From positions 1-5,987 of the forward strand of contig CAMYKE010000150.1 in assembly GCA_947258895.1 (NCBI GenBank): 5,987 nucleotides of DNA, in the 5' to 3' direction. The position numbers were made by a program, and so were the translations under genes. Within the stretch, counting starts at the first letter, position 1. Every line of letters begins with the position of its first letter. The notes below the pieces were generated by a model. That model saw only the letters and a list, made by a program, of their open reading frames with translations. It searched no databases and was not told where the DNA came from. Positions 1-5,987 of this stretch are shown here, one piece after another. The DNA comes from an uncultured Pseudomonadales bacterium. Its GTDB lineage: Bacteria; Pseudomonadota; Gammaproteobacteria; Pseudomonadales; IMCC2047.

Positions 1-86
1 TAACGAGGATAATCGAAAAATCTGTCCAAATTCGGCTTTTCCGCAGTAGATTAACCCTAAGTCTGACAGCCTCCTAGCAGCAGAGA
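1..86. other. Left-edge segment with no intact gene
   Basis: No intact open frame, RNA gene or clear promoter is visible. The last part (about 67-105, frame of position 67) reads QPPSSRDCLPVQV and could be the displaced N-terminal part of the HigB toxin whose C-terminal part follows in another frame. In that frame a TGA stands at 64-66, and in the downstream HigB frame a TAG stands at 75-77, so no continuous toxin frame enters from here. The rest could hold the promoter of the toxin-antitoxin pair, but I see no good -35/-10 pair. Confidence 0.4.
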
Positions 87-317
87 TTGCCTGCCAGTGC
101 AGGTCACTCACAGCATGCGGACTGGAGTTCACCTGCCGAAGTAAAGCAGGACTATAGAAATGCCAGCATCCTTAAAGACGGCCGAGTGGTGTTCAATATT
201 ACGGGGAATAAGTATCGACCTGTTGTCTGGATCAACTACGCCTACATAGTAGTAGGTATCCGATTTGTCGGTATCCATGCACAGTACGAAAAATTCTTCG
301 GGAACGAATTTTCATGA
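67..317 (+). pseudogene. higB: Remnant of HigB-family type II toxin (mRNA interferase), N-terminus disrupted
   Basis: HigB toxins of the E. coli HigB/YgjN type are small RelE-fold ribonucleases that cleave mRNA and are neutralised by HigA. The C-terminal two thirds are clear: ADW near residue 11 counted from the TTG at 87, then YRNASIL, RVVFNI.GNKYR, an IN.. strand and RFVG.H..Y. The usual N-terminal 30 or so residues, including the FW...WY helix, are absent in this frame, where a TAG stands at 75-77. Another frame just upstream reads SRDCLPVQV, which would join to WYSQHADW if four bases (such as TGGT) were restored after about 105. I therefore infer a 4-base deletion plus further decay upstream (TGA at 64-66). 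Two positions also look unusual for the family: P in KYRPVV, where L is usual, and G in VVGIRF, where Y is usual. A short product from TTG 87 is possible but probably inactive. The family call is firm; pseudogene status is inferred. Confidence 0.75.
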
Positions 318-417
318 GCGTCGCGAGCCCGCAGGGTGAGGCTCAGGGATGAGCCGAATACAAGATTGATGTGCAATCCATTTAACTGCCCCCAAGATAG
401 AAATGAGAGGATTAACA
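318..417 (+). promoter_or_regulatory. higB-higA spacer with nested inverted repeats
   Basis: This spacer of about 100 bases is longer than is usual for a higBA pair, where the genes normally lie within a few tens of bases. It contains GAGCC (325-329), GGCTCA (340-345) and TGAGCC (350-355). The middle element can pair with either neighbour, giving two mutually exclusive hairpins: 5 bp with a 10-base loop, or 6 bp with a GGGA loop. A third small inverted repeat, GATTG-ATGTG-CAATC, lies at 364-378. There is no T-tract after any of them, so they do not look like intrinsic terminators. HigA-type antitoxins bind palindromes near their own gene, so 364-378 is a candidate operator, but this is only inference. 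Confidence 0.35.
405..410 (+). promoter_or_regulatory. Ribosome binding site of higA
   Basis: GAGAGG lies 7 bases before the ATG at 418, a good Shine-Dalgarno match at good spacing. It decides the start: the in-frame ATG at 403 falls beside this site and has no comparable site of its own, so translation most likely begins at 418 (MDIKPIK). Confidence 0.7.
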
Positions 418-786
418 ATGGACATCAAACCGATAAAAACCGATGCCGATTACCGCGCGGCACTAAAAGAAATTGAAAGCCTGATGAGGGCAGGGCCGGA
501 TACGCCAGAAGGCGAAAAGCTGGATGTCATCGTCACGCTTATTAAAGCTTCTGAAGCCCAGCACTTCCCGATGGATTTGCCTGATTCTGTTGAGGCGCTC
601 AAGTTTGAAATGGAACGCAAGGGCTTAACCGTAAAAGATCTGGAGCCCATGATCGGAAAAAGCAGTCGCGTGTACGAGCTCCTTAATCACAAACGCTCGC
701 TAACACTGAAAATGATCTGGAAATTCCATGAAAGGTTGGGCAATCCAGCGGAGTCGTTGATCAAACCACCGCAAGCTCATGCCTGA
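418..786 (+). CDS. higA: HigA-like antitoxin, helix-turn-helix transcriptional regulator
   Basis: A complete 122-residue protein of the HigA type seen beside HigB (E. coli HigA-like family, COG5499 by recollection). Such proteins bind and neutralise the HigB ribonuclease and repress their own operon through a C-terminal XRE-type helix-turn-helix. The N-terminal part (about residues 7-50, DYRAALKEIESLM...DTPEGEKLDVIVTLI) has the typical acidic helical pattern of the family. The DNA-binding part runs from about 57 to 115: SVEALKFEMERKGLTVKDLEPMIG, then SRVYELLNHKRSLTLKMIWKFHERLG. The start at 418 is set by the GAGAGG site just upstream. No stop, frameshift or missing core motif is visible, so it looks intact although its toxin partner upstream is broken. 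Its last 8 bases overlap the next open frame, hinting at coupled expression. The family is confident; the partner of the present protein is uncertain. Confidence 0.9.
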   Translation: MDIKPIKTDADYRAALKEIESLMRAGPDTPEGEKLDVIVTLIKASEAQHFPMDLPDSVEALKFEMERKGLTVKDLEPMIGKSSRVYELLNHKRSLTLKMIWKFHERLGNPAESLIKPPQAHA

Positions 787-1093
787 TCACTCTTCAATGG
801 AAGAGAAGTTCCGCGGCGGCGGAGATACGGTTCGTGATATCTCAGCTATCGATACGAGGCTAACTGAACTTGAACAGGAAAAACAGCAGCTCATCGCGCT
901 CAGAGATGATCTGCAAAAATCGAAGCCAGCGCCTCCCACTTCAGATTCCTTTTCTCCAGAACAAAAGATAGCAATTTTCAAAAACCTGTTTCGTGGTCGC
1001 ACAGATATTTTTGCTGCTCACCGCGAGTTCAGCGAATTAAACGATCAGGTCATCTTTCGCCACCTGGCCGGACATCGACCCGGGTTGGGGTAA
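779..1093 (+). pseudogene. Truncated, internally deleted N-terminus of a TOTE-type archaeo-eukaryotic primase (AEP) protein
   Basis: The 104-residue frame starts with a predicted coiled coil (about residues 22-48, IDTRLTELEQEKQQLIALR...). It continues with SFSPEQKIAIFKNLFRGRTDIFA (57-79), the hallmark entry to the primase region of large multidomain AEP plus helicase proteins annotated as TOTE conflict system proteins. Residues 81-98 (HREFSELNDQVIFRHLAG) match a segment that in full-length relatives follows a stretch of about 40 residues (R-W-E..., K-SGY..., NEW, and a Cys pair). That stretch is missing, so an in-frame deletion near 1017-1020 is inferred. The frame ends soon after, in PGLG and TAA at 1091-1093, where the sequence runs into the opposing gene. 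The catalytic primase residues and the helicase are absent, so the product cannot be a working primase. ATG 779 overlaps the higA stop by 8 bases; ATG 797 is an alternative, and neither has a clear ribosome binding site. The family call is from memory, without a search. Confidence 0.65.
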
Positions 1094-2107
1094 TATTCTG
1101 GTGAAACCTGGTACGGCGATCAACAACCAGGCGAAAAAGGATTGTGGCGGCAGCAGCGGCTCCAGATTCAGGAAGGATAGCCACTGCTGGCGCAGTGCAA
1201 GATTGCTGCTGGTTTCGAGGGCATTGCTCTGTTCCGGATATTGCCAACACAGCAGAAACCAGTCCTGCAGGGCCGCGCCCTGGCGTTGCAGGTAGTCGCT
1301 GGCTATGGCGTGGCGCAGCAGTAAAACCGGTTCGCTCCGCCATTGGGGCTCCTGTTCAATGGCCTCATTGACGGCGTCCCAGTCCATTGACCGGGATGCC
1401 GTGTAACTGAGGTGCAGCTCGGGTTGTGATGCCTGGTAAGGTTGGTCATGTAACGCCTTGGACAGGCGGCGCCACCGCGGGATCAATAGATTGCGGCTCG
1501 CTTTCCCCAGCAGGCTTTCCGCCACAGGGATCAATGTCTCCTGCAGAGCCTGCAACTCGGCGGCCACATCGCCGACATCGGAATTCAGGTTTTCAGTGGC
1601 TGCCACCAGGCATTCCAGTTCGCCCAAGCGGATATGATCCGGCGCCGTATCATAAAGGCGCTCAAGCTGACGGCGCGCCTCGACTGTGTTGCGATCGATC
1701 AGCGCCTGAGTGATGCCGTTGACAAGGTTGGTGACGGGTGCGTCGGTGAACAGGTCCAGCTGGGGCTTGTCCTGCGGCTTGCGATAACAGCAGTGAAAAC
1801 AGCGATCCAGGGCGCTGTTGCGGCTGAAGCGCAAGGGTCGTGGGCTCTCGTTTCCCCAGGTTTGATAGGCAATGGTTTCTGCCTGCCAGCCGAGTCGTTG
1901 CAGGTAATCGGCAGCCTGTTGCAGCAGTTGCGTTATTTGCTCCGGATCGCCAAACAGCACCTCATCAAGACAGTGCAGTTCGCCACTGCGCCACGCCTCG
2001 TAGTCGGTGTAGGTCAGACGCCCTTCCTGCAGCAGGAGTTCCAGAGGCTGGTATTCACCCTGTTCCAGCAGGAGCGGGTCCACCAGGTGATGGATGTCAT
2101 GATTCAT
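1037..2107 (-). CDS. Uncharacterised helicase-operon protein, C-terminus replaced
   Basis: I do not recognise a named family. The 356-residue protein has no signal peptide or membrane segment and is rich in Leu, Gln, Glu and Trp with mainly helical patterning, so it is probably cytosolic and alpha-helical. Possible landmarks are YQPLELLLQEGRLTYTDYEAWR (19-40), LDEVLFGDPEQI (47-58), PLRFSRNSALD (91-101), a Cys/His cluster C103-H-C-C107, KPQLDLF (114-120), and a repeat-like helical second half (about 125-330) reminiscent of TPR-type folds, with WRRLSKAL, DWFLLCWQYPE and FFAWLLIAVPG. The start at 2107 overlaps the helicase stop as ATGA, so translation is probably coupled. From about residue 341 the codons are the antisense of the TOTE fragment (GSMSGQVAKDDLIV), so the natural C-terminus appears lost and the stop at 1037-1039 is accidental. 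It may still fold, as the loss seems confined to the tail. Its function is unknown; the context suggests an accessory to the two helicases. Confidence 0.75.
   Translation of the reverse strand: MNHDIHHLVDPLLLEQGEYQPLELLLQEGRLTYTDYEAWRSGELHCLDEVLFGDPEQITQLLQQAADYLQRLGWQAETIAYQTWGNESPRPLRFSRNSALDRCFHCCYRKPQDKPQLDLFTDAPVTNLVNGITQALIDRNTVEARRQLERLYDTAPDHIRLGELECLVAATENLNSDVGDVAAELQALQETLIPVAESLLGKASRNLLIPRWRRLSKALHDQPYQASQPELHLSYTASRSMDWDAVNEAIEQEPQWRSEPVLLLRHAIASDYLQRQGAALQDWFLLCWQYPEQSNALETSSNLALRQQWLSFLNLEPLLPPQSFFAWLLIAVPGFTRILPQPGSMSGQVAKDDLIV
1076..1090. other. Junction between the TOTE fragment and the helicase operon
   Basis: Left of about 1075 the plus strand reads as conserved TOTE-type protein (...VIFRHLAGH). 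Right of about 1085 the minus strand reads as the body of the unknown third gene of the helicase operon (...AVPGFTRILPQPG). Each gene loses its family-like pattern on crossing this short GC-rich stretch. I see no target-site duplication, inverted terminal repeat or integrase site here, so the event looks like illegitimate recombination or a deletion rather than a tidy transposon insertion. The exact breakpoint cannot be fixed to the base. Confidence 0.5.
2104..2107 (-). promoter_or_regulatory. ATGA start-stop overlap, translational coupling
   Basis: The ATG of the unknown third gene (2107-2105) shares bases with the TGA of the PIF1-like helicase (2106-2104). No strong Shine-Dalgarno sequence precedes this ATG, which fits re-initiation by ribosomes ending the helicase gene and supports a fixed stoichiometric pairing of the two proteins. 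Confidence 0.75.
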
Positions 2108-4575
2108 ATAGGTTGAGTCCCACAGCGCAACGATTCCCGAACCAGCCGAATCTCGCCATAGGAGAAGTCAGCCCCCAGATATTCTTTTGCCACCTTGAGA
2201 CTTTCCCCGCCTTTTTTATCAAGCGCTTTCTTAATCATGGCTATTTTATCTTCAGCCACAATCTCCCCGACGTCCAATTGGCCCAGTCCCACGAAATGGG
2301 CCAAATGGCCTTCGATGGTGCTGGTAGCCAGCCCCCGTTCCCCAGCAATTTCCTGGATACTTTTGCCCTGCAAATGCAGATCATAACTTATTCGCCTGGT
2401 ATCCGCTCTTGTCTCTTTTTCAACCCCGGGCTGCGATGCGCTCTGTTGCGGTTCAACCTTGTGCGCCCGGCAATATTCGCAAACAATGGCGGTTATGGGT
2501 TCGCCGTATTTCTCAGCCGTGCGCTTGCCGATACCCTTAATGAGTAACAGTTTCTCCACCGTATCGGGCAATGTCTCGGCAATCTGTATCAAAACCCGTT
2601 GGTGCAGGATCCGATAGTGTTCCACTTCCTCATCCCCGGCCTGTTTCGCCCGCCAGGCGTGCAGGGCCTGGAACAGCTCCCGGTGTTGCAGATCCCGGGC
2701 ATTGACGCCAGTCGGTTGCCGCCCGGTGGCTGCTGGCGGGTTGAAACTGATTTCCGCATGGGCAAGAGCGCGCAGGTAGGTGGGGGTGGAAAAGCCGGCT
2801 TGGCAACTTTGCAGACCGGCTGTCTTTATGGCCAGGCTGTGTTGCAGCCAGGTGAGCGCCTTGTTGACCTGTTTCCTGATCTCCGTGTTGTCGCTATCAA
2901 TGCGGGAGGAAGATACCCATGGCAGCAAGCCGGTTTCAAGTACATCCAGAAAATAACGGGATGCCTTTTGTACACGGTCCTGTACAGCCGGATCGGTTTC
3001 CGGCGCCTTGTCATGGTCGAACAGGGATTGCAGTTGCCGCTTGAACTTGCCTGCCACGGTGATGATTTCTTCATGAGTCTGCCTTTCCACAGCTGCGACG
3101 CTGTCAATTGCGGAAGACTGGATCAGGTGGCCGCTGTCGCGCAGCTGCCTGGAGAGTTTTCCCAGGCTGATGGCTAGTGATCGAAAATCAAAACAGTCCA
3201 GCAGAAGGTCTTGCTGGTAGACAACCATGGCGCTGTTCAGTTGTTCCTGGCCCGGCGGAGTTCGGCTGGCATGCGCCGAAAATTCCGCAACCGCCGTGTC
3301 GGTTTTCACCGCGCCTGGTGAAATGGGCGTCATCAACACCATGCCTTCGAAGGATTTGCAACGGCTCAGTGCCACATAGACCTGGCCGTGCGCGAAGGCG
3401 GCATGGGCGTCAATGATGGCGCGCTCAAAGGTCAACCCCTGGCTCTTGTGAATAGTGATCGCCCAGGCCGGTCGCAATGGAAACTGGGTGAATTTACCAA
3501 TCACTTCCTCGGTTATTTCGCTGGTTTTTGGGTCCAGGGTGTATTTAATATTTTCCCAGGTGACCGGCTCGACCGGAATCCCGGCATCATCATCGGGGCA
3601 TTTCACGGTGATGCATTGCTGATCGATCTCAACGACCTTGCCAATCTTGCCATTGAAATAGCGCTTTTCCGCGGAACTGTCGTTGCGCACGAACATGACC
3701 TGCGCACCCGTTTTCAACGTCAGTTGCTCGACCGTCGGATAGCTGGGTAGCGGATAATCGCCTTCAATGTCGGCCTGAAAGGTAAAGGGCTTTGCATCCA
3801 GGGCCTGTAGTTGCCGCTGATTGATCGTGTCGGCTCCACGGTTGTGGGTGGCGAGGGTGATGTAATTGTCCTTTTCATCGGGCTGAAACGCCGGCATGTA
3901 GCGGCTGTTCAATGCCTGTAGCGCACTGCCGTCTAGCCGGTTGTCGCGCACCCGATTCAAGAGCCGGATAAAATCGGCATCGGACTGACGGTAGATGTGC
4001 TGCAATTCGATGCTGATCATGCCCGCCTGTTTCAGGGCGTTGCTGCTGAAGAAGTAACAGGAATCGTACCAGGGTTCGAGCAGGGCCCATTCGTCATCCC
4101 TGACGACCGGCGAGAGCTGGTGCAGGTCACCGATCATCAGCAGTTGCACACCGCCAAACGGCAGGTGACGCTGTTTGTAGCGGCGCAACACGGCATCGAC
4201 ACCATCCAGCAGGTCGGCGCGCACCATGCTGATCTCATCGATCACCAGCAGGTCGAGGCCTTTGATGATATTGATTTTCTCTCTGCTCAAGCGGTGCTTT
4301 TCCGTTTGGCTCTGAGCATCGCCCCCCGGCAGATAGGGTCCAAAAGGCAGTTGAAAAAAGGAATGCAGCGTGACACCACCTGCATTGATGGCGGCGACAC
4401 CCGTCGGGGCGGTCACGATCATGCGTTTCGGCGTGTTGTTTTTTAGTGTGTGCAGAAACGTGGTTTTACCCGTGCCCGCCTTTCCCGTCAGAAAGATGTT
4501 GCTGCCGGTGTACTGCACAAAATCGTTGGCCAGTTGCAGTTCGGGGTTGGTCATTTGCGGTTTTTTACCGTTCAT
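2104..4575 (-). CDS. PIF1-like SF1B DNA helicase with HRDC-like and helix-turn-helix C-terminal domains
   Basis: An 823-residue ATP-dependent DNA helicase of the PIF1/RecD2 group, which moves 5' to 3' on single-stranded DNA and unwinds duplexes, forks or structured DNA. Visible motifs are Walker A GKAGTGKTT (31-39), the motif Ia-like TAPTGVAAINAGG (55-67) and HSFFQLP, Walker B VIDE (111-114) in LLVIDEISMVRADLLD, motif III GDLHQLSPV (149-157), IYRQ (194-197), the UvrD_C_2-like block ITIHKSQGLTFERAIID (373-389) and motif VI VYVALSRC (399-406). After a helical linker (about 430-620) comes an HRDC-like unit (about 631-705) containing a helix-hairpin-helix-like LLIKGIGKRTAEKYG (677-691). Last is a winged-helix/HTH_40-like tail (about 724-815; ISYDLHLQGKSIQEIAGERGLATSTIEGHL), as in RecQ-type C-termini. 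All core catalytic motifs look intact. The start at 4575 is preceded by AGGGA (4588-4584) with an 8-base gap; the in-frame ATG at 4554 lacks such a site. It lies 2 bases after the SNF2 gene and overlaps the next gene. Confidence 0.93.
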   Translation of the reverse strand: MNGKKPQMTNPELQLANDFVQYTGSNIFLTGKAGTGKTTFLHTLKNNTPKRMIVTAPTGVAAINAGGVTLHSFFQLPFGPYLPGGDAQSQTEKHRLSREKINIIKGLDLLVIDEISMVRADLLDGVDAVLRRYKQRHLPFGGVQLLMIGDLHQLSPVVRDDEWALLEPWYDSCYFFSSNALKQAGMISIELQHIYRQSDADFIRLLNRVRDNRLDGSALQALNSRYMPAFQPDEKDNYITLATHNRGADTINQRQLQALDAKPFTFQADIEGDYPLPSYPTVEQLTLKTGAQVMFVRNDSSAEKRYFNGKIGKVVEIDQQCITVKCPDDDAGIPVEPVTWENIKYTLDPKTSEITEEVIGKFTQFPLRPAWAITIHKSQGLTFERAIIDAHAAFAHGQVYVALSRCKSFEGMVLMTPISPGAVKTDTAVAEFSAHASRTPPGQEQLNSAMVVYQQDLLLDCFDFRSLAISLGKLSRQLRDSGHLIQSSAIDSVAAVERQTHEEIITVAGKFKRQLQSLFDHDKAPETDPAVQDRVQKASRYFLDVLETGLLPWVSSSRIDSDNTEIRKQVNKALTWLQHSLAIKTAGLQSCQAGFSTPTYLRALAHAEISFNPPAATGRQPTGVNARDLQHRELFQALHAWRAKQAGDEEVEHYRILHQRVLIQIAETLPDTVEKLLLIKGIGKRTAEKYGEPITAIVCEYCRAHKVEPQQSASQPGVEKETRADTRRISYDLHLQGKSIQEIAGERGLATSTIEGHLAHFVGLGQLDVGEIVAEDKIAMIKKALDKKGGESLKVAKEYLGADFSYGEIRLVRESLRCGTQPI

Positions 4576-4577
4576 TG

Positions 4578-5987
4578 TCAGCTTCCCTGATAAGCCTGGC
4601 CATCCAAATCCAATGGCGCGAACAACGCCTCCAGATCCTTTTCATCCCACCGGGGTTGGTTGTCGGCACCCCCGTTATACAGGCCGTCCGCCAGGGCCTG
4701 CTTGCGTTGCTGCATAACCTGGATTTTCTCTTCCAGGGTGCCCTCGCAGATAAGCCTGTAAACAAATACCTTCTGCCGTTGACCAATGCGATGGGCGCGA
4801 TCAGTGGCCTGGCGTTCCACCGCCGGGTTCCACCAGGGGTCGTAGTGGATGACGGTGTCGGCAGCAGTGAGGTTGAGGCCCACGCCGCCGGCCTTGAGAC
4901 TGATGAGAAACAGCGGCGTGTCGCCGGCCTGAAATCGCCGCACCGGGGTTTCCCGGTCACGGGTGCGGCCGGTAAGTTTTACATAGCCGATACCGGACCG
5001 CTTCAGTTCATCCTCGATCAGGGCCAGCATGGCGGTGAACTGGGAAAACAGCAGGATACGCCGGCCCTCCTCGATCATTTCCGGCAGTATCTCCATAAGC
5101 ATTGTCAGCTTGGCCGACTGCCTGACCGGCTGCGCCTTGTCCATTTTCACCAGGGCGGGATGGCAACAGACCTGGCGCAGTTTCAACAGGGCATCCAGCA
5201 CCAGGATATGGCTACGAGCCAGACCCTGGCGTTCGATCTCCTCACGCACACGGCGGTGCATGGCCAGGCGTACGGTCTCGTAGAGTTCGCGCTGCTCACC
5301 TTCCAGCGCCACGCTCTGGATAATTTCGGTTTTGGGTGGCAGTTCGGCGGCCACTTGCTGCTTGGTGCGACGCAGCAGGAAGGGTCGGATGCGGCGGCTG
5401 AGCCGATCCGATGCGGCCTCGCTGCCACGCTGTTCAATAGGGGTTCGGAAGAAGCGGCGAAACTGTTTACTGTTGCCCAGCAACCCGGGCAGCAGGAAAT
5501 CGAACAGCGACCAGAGCTCGCCCAGGTGGTTTTCCAGCGGGGTGCCGGTCAGGCAGAGTCGGTGGCGGGAGTCGATTTCCCGTGCCACACGGCCAGCATG
5601 TGCTCTGGGATTCTTGATCACCTGCGCCTCATCCAGGATCACAACATGATAACGATGGGCCAACAGGACGTCCCTGTCGCGCGCCAACAGGGGGTAGGTG
5701 GTGAGGACCAGGTCATGCCTGGCGATGAGCGGAAAGCAGTCCTTGCGTTTGGGTCCGTGCAGGACCAGAACCCTGAGCCCGGGCGCAAAGCGTTCCGCCT
5801 CGTGGCGCCAATTGAACATCAGGCTGGTGGGGGCGACCACCAGGCTCGGGCGGTCGGCGCGGCCCGACTCCTTTTCCAGCAACAGGTGAGCCAGGGCCTG
5901 GACTGTCTTGCCCAGGCCCATGTCGTCCGCAAGAATACCGGCGAGGTCATATTCGCGCAGGAATTGCAGCCAGTCGAGCCCCTGTTG
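4578..5987 (-). CDS. SNF2/Swi2-family DNA-dependent ATPase (partial, N-terminus outside window)
   Basis: The C-terminal 469 residues of a SNF2-type SF2 ATPase; the frame stays open to the right edge ([22 protein letters not shown] precedes the GLGKT loop), so the true start lies beyond 5987. Bacterial SNF2 proteins translocate on double-stranded DNA and remodel protein-DNA complexes such as RNA polymerase. Motifs, numbered from the window edge: I DDMGLGKT (21-28), Ia [11 protein letters not shown] (50-60), [11 protein letters not shown] (118-126), [23 protein letters not shown] (146-165), RRTK (206-209), IV-like [10 protein letters not shown] (312-321), [26 protein letters not shown] (364-388) and [13 protein letters not shown] (393-403). 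The catalytic core is complete and conserved. The stop (TGA at 4580-4578) lies 2 bases before the next gene, so it is the first visible gene of the operon. Any N-terminal SWIM zinc finger or SNF2_N-associated domain, common in this family, would be outside the window. Confidence 0.95.
   Translation of the reverse strand, partial: QQGLDWLQFLREYDLAGILADDMGLGKTVQALAHLLLEKESGRADRPSLVVAPTSLMFNWRHEAERFAPGLRVLVLHGPKRKDCFPLIARHDLVLTTYPLLARDRDVLLAHRYHVVILDEAQVIKNPRAHAGRVAREIDSRHRLCLTGTPLENHLGELWSLFDFLLPGLLGNSKQFRRFFRTPIEQRGSEAASDRLSRRIRPFLLRRTKQQVAAELPPKTEIIQSVALEGEQRELYETVRLAMHRRVREEIERQGLARSHILVLDALLKLRQVCCHPALVKMDKAQPVRQSAKLTMLMEILPEMIEEGRRILLFSQFTAMLALIEDELKRSGIGYVKLTGRTRDRETPVRRFQAGDTPLFLISLKAGGVGLNLTAADTVIHYDPWWNPAVERQATDRAHRIGQRQKVFVYRLICEGTLEEKIQVMQQRKQALADGLYNGGADNQPRWDEKDLEALFAPLDLDGQAYQGS
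4584..4588 (-). promoter_or_regulatory. Ribosome binding site of the PIF1-like helicase gene
   Basis: AGGGA (read on the minus strand) lies inside the last codons of the SNF2 gene, 8 bases before ATG 4575. It favours the start MNGKKPQ over the internal Met at residue 8. Because the site sits within the upstream frame, translation of the two helicases is probably coupled. Confidence 0.6.

Noticed and set aside
1..86. Possible transposon or integron end at the left edge
   Set aside because: I found no convincing inverted terminal repeat, target duplication or recombinase site in these bases.
325..355. Hairpin as an intrinsic terminator after higB
   Set aside because: The stems are short and no run of T follows, so it does not meet the usual terminator pattern.
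1634..3177. Long plus-strand open frames (1634-2116, 1840-2547, 2599-3177)
   Set aside because: They lie opposite the PIF1-like helicase and the unknown protein, which have clear family motifs or coupled starts. Their translations show no recognisable domain and read as low-quality antisense frames of GC-rich coding DNA.
3388..4446. Plus-strand open frames at 3388-3750 and 3997-4446
   Set aside because: Antisense to the conserved helicase core motifs of the PIF1-like gene; no domain pattern or ribosome binding site seen.
4565..4960. Minus-strand 131-residue frame inside the SNF2 gene
   Set aside because: It is an out-of-frame shadow of SNF2 motifs V and VI, whose proper frame is intact.
1..5987. 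CRISPR array, tRNA or rRNA genes
   Set aside because: No regularly spaced repeats, no tRNA cloverleaf pattern and no rRNA-like stretch were seen by eye on either strand.

Overview
The window looks like a bacterial chromosome segment, most likely gammaproteobacterial. I infer this from the protein style and moderately high GC of the helicase block; no single marker proves it. It has two unlike halves that collide near position 1080.

Right half (about 1080-5987, minus strand): a tightly packed three-gene cluster read from right to left. It starts with a SNF2/Swi2-type DNA-dependent ATPase whose N-terminus lies outside the window. Two bases after its stop comes a PIF1-like superfamily 1B helicase with HRDC-like and helix-turn-helix C-terminal modules. 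An ATGA overlap then leads to a conserved-looking protein of unknown function. The spacing implies one transcript and coupled translation, so the three proteins probably act together on DNA (repair, recombination or defence). The last gene has lost its natural 3' end: its final codons are antisense to a foreign gene.

Left half (1-about 1080, plus strand): a visibly more A/T-rich strip of defence-type genes in several states of decay. It holds a HigB-family mRNA-interferase toxin remnant (N-terminus frameshifted or lost), an intact HigA-like antitoxin with a good ribosome binding site, and, overlapping the higA stop by 8 bases, an open frame that reads as the N-terminus of a TOTE-type archaeo-eukaryotic primase (AEP) protein. 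That frame appears to have lost about 40 codons in frame around 1018 and is cut off at 1093.

Between the higB remnant and higA (318-417) are nested inverted repeats. I see no tRNA, rRNA, CRISPR array, intact transposase, insertion-sequence end or convincing terminator. Overall I read the window as a chromosomal helicase operon whose distal end was broken when, or after, an accessory toxin-antitoxin/TOTE segment came to lie against it, followed by deletions in that segment. Family assignments rest on remembered sequence patterns, not on database searches.
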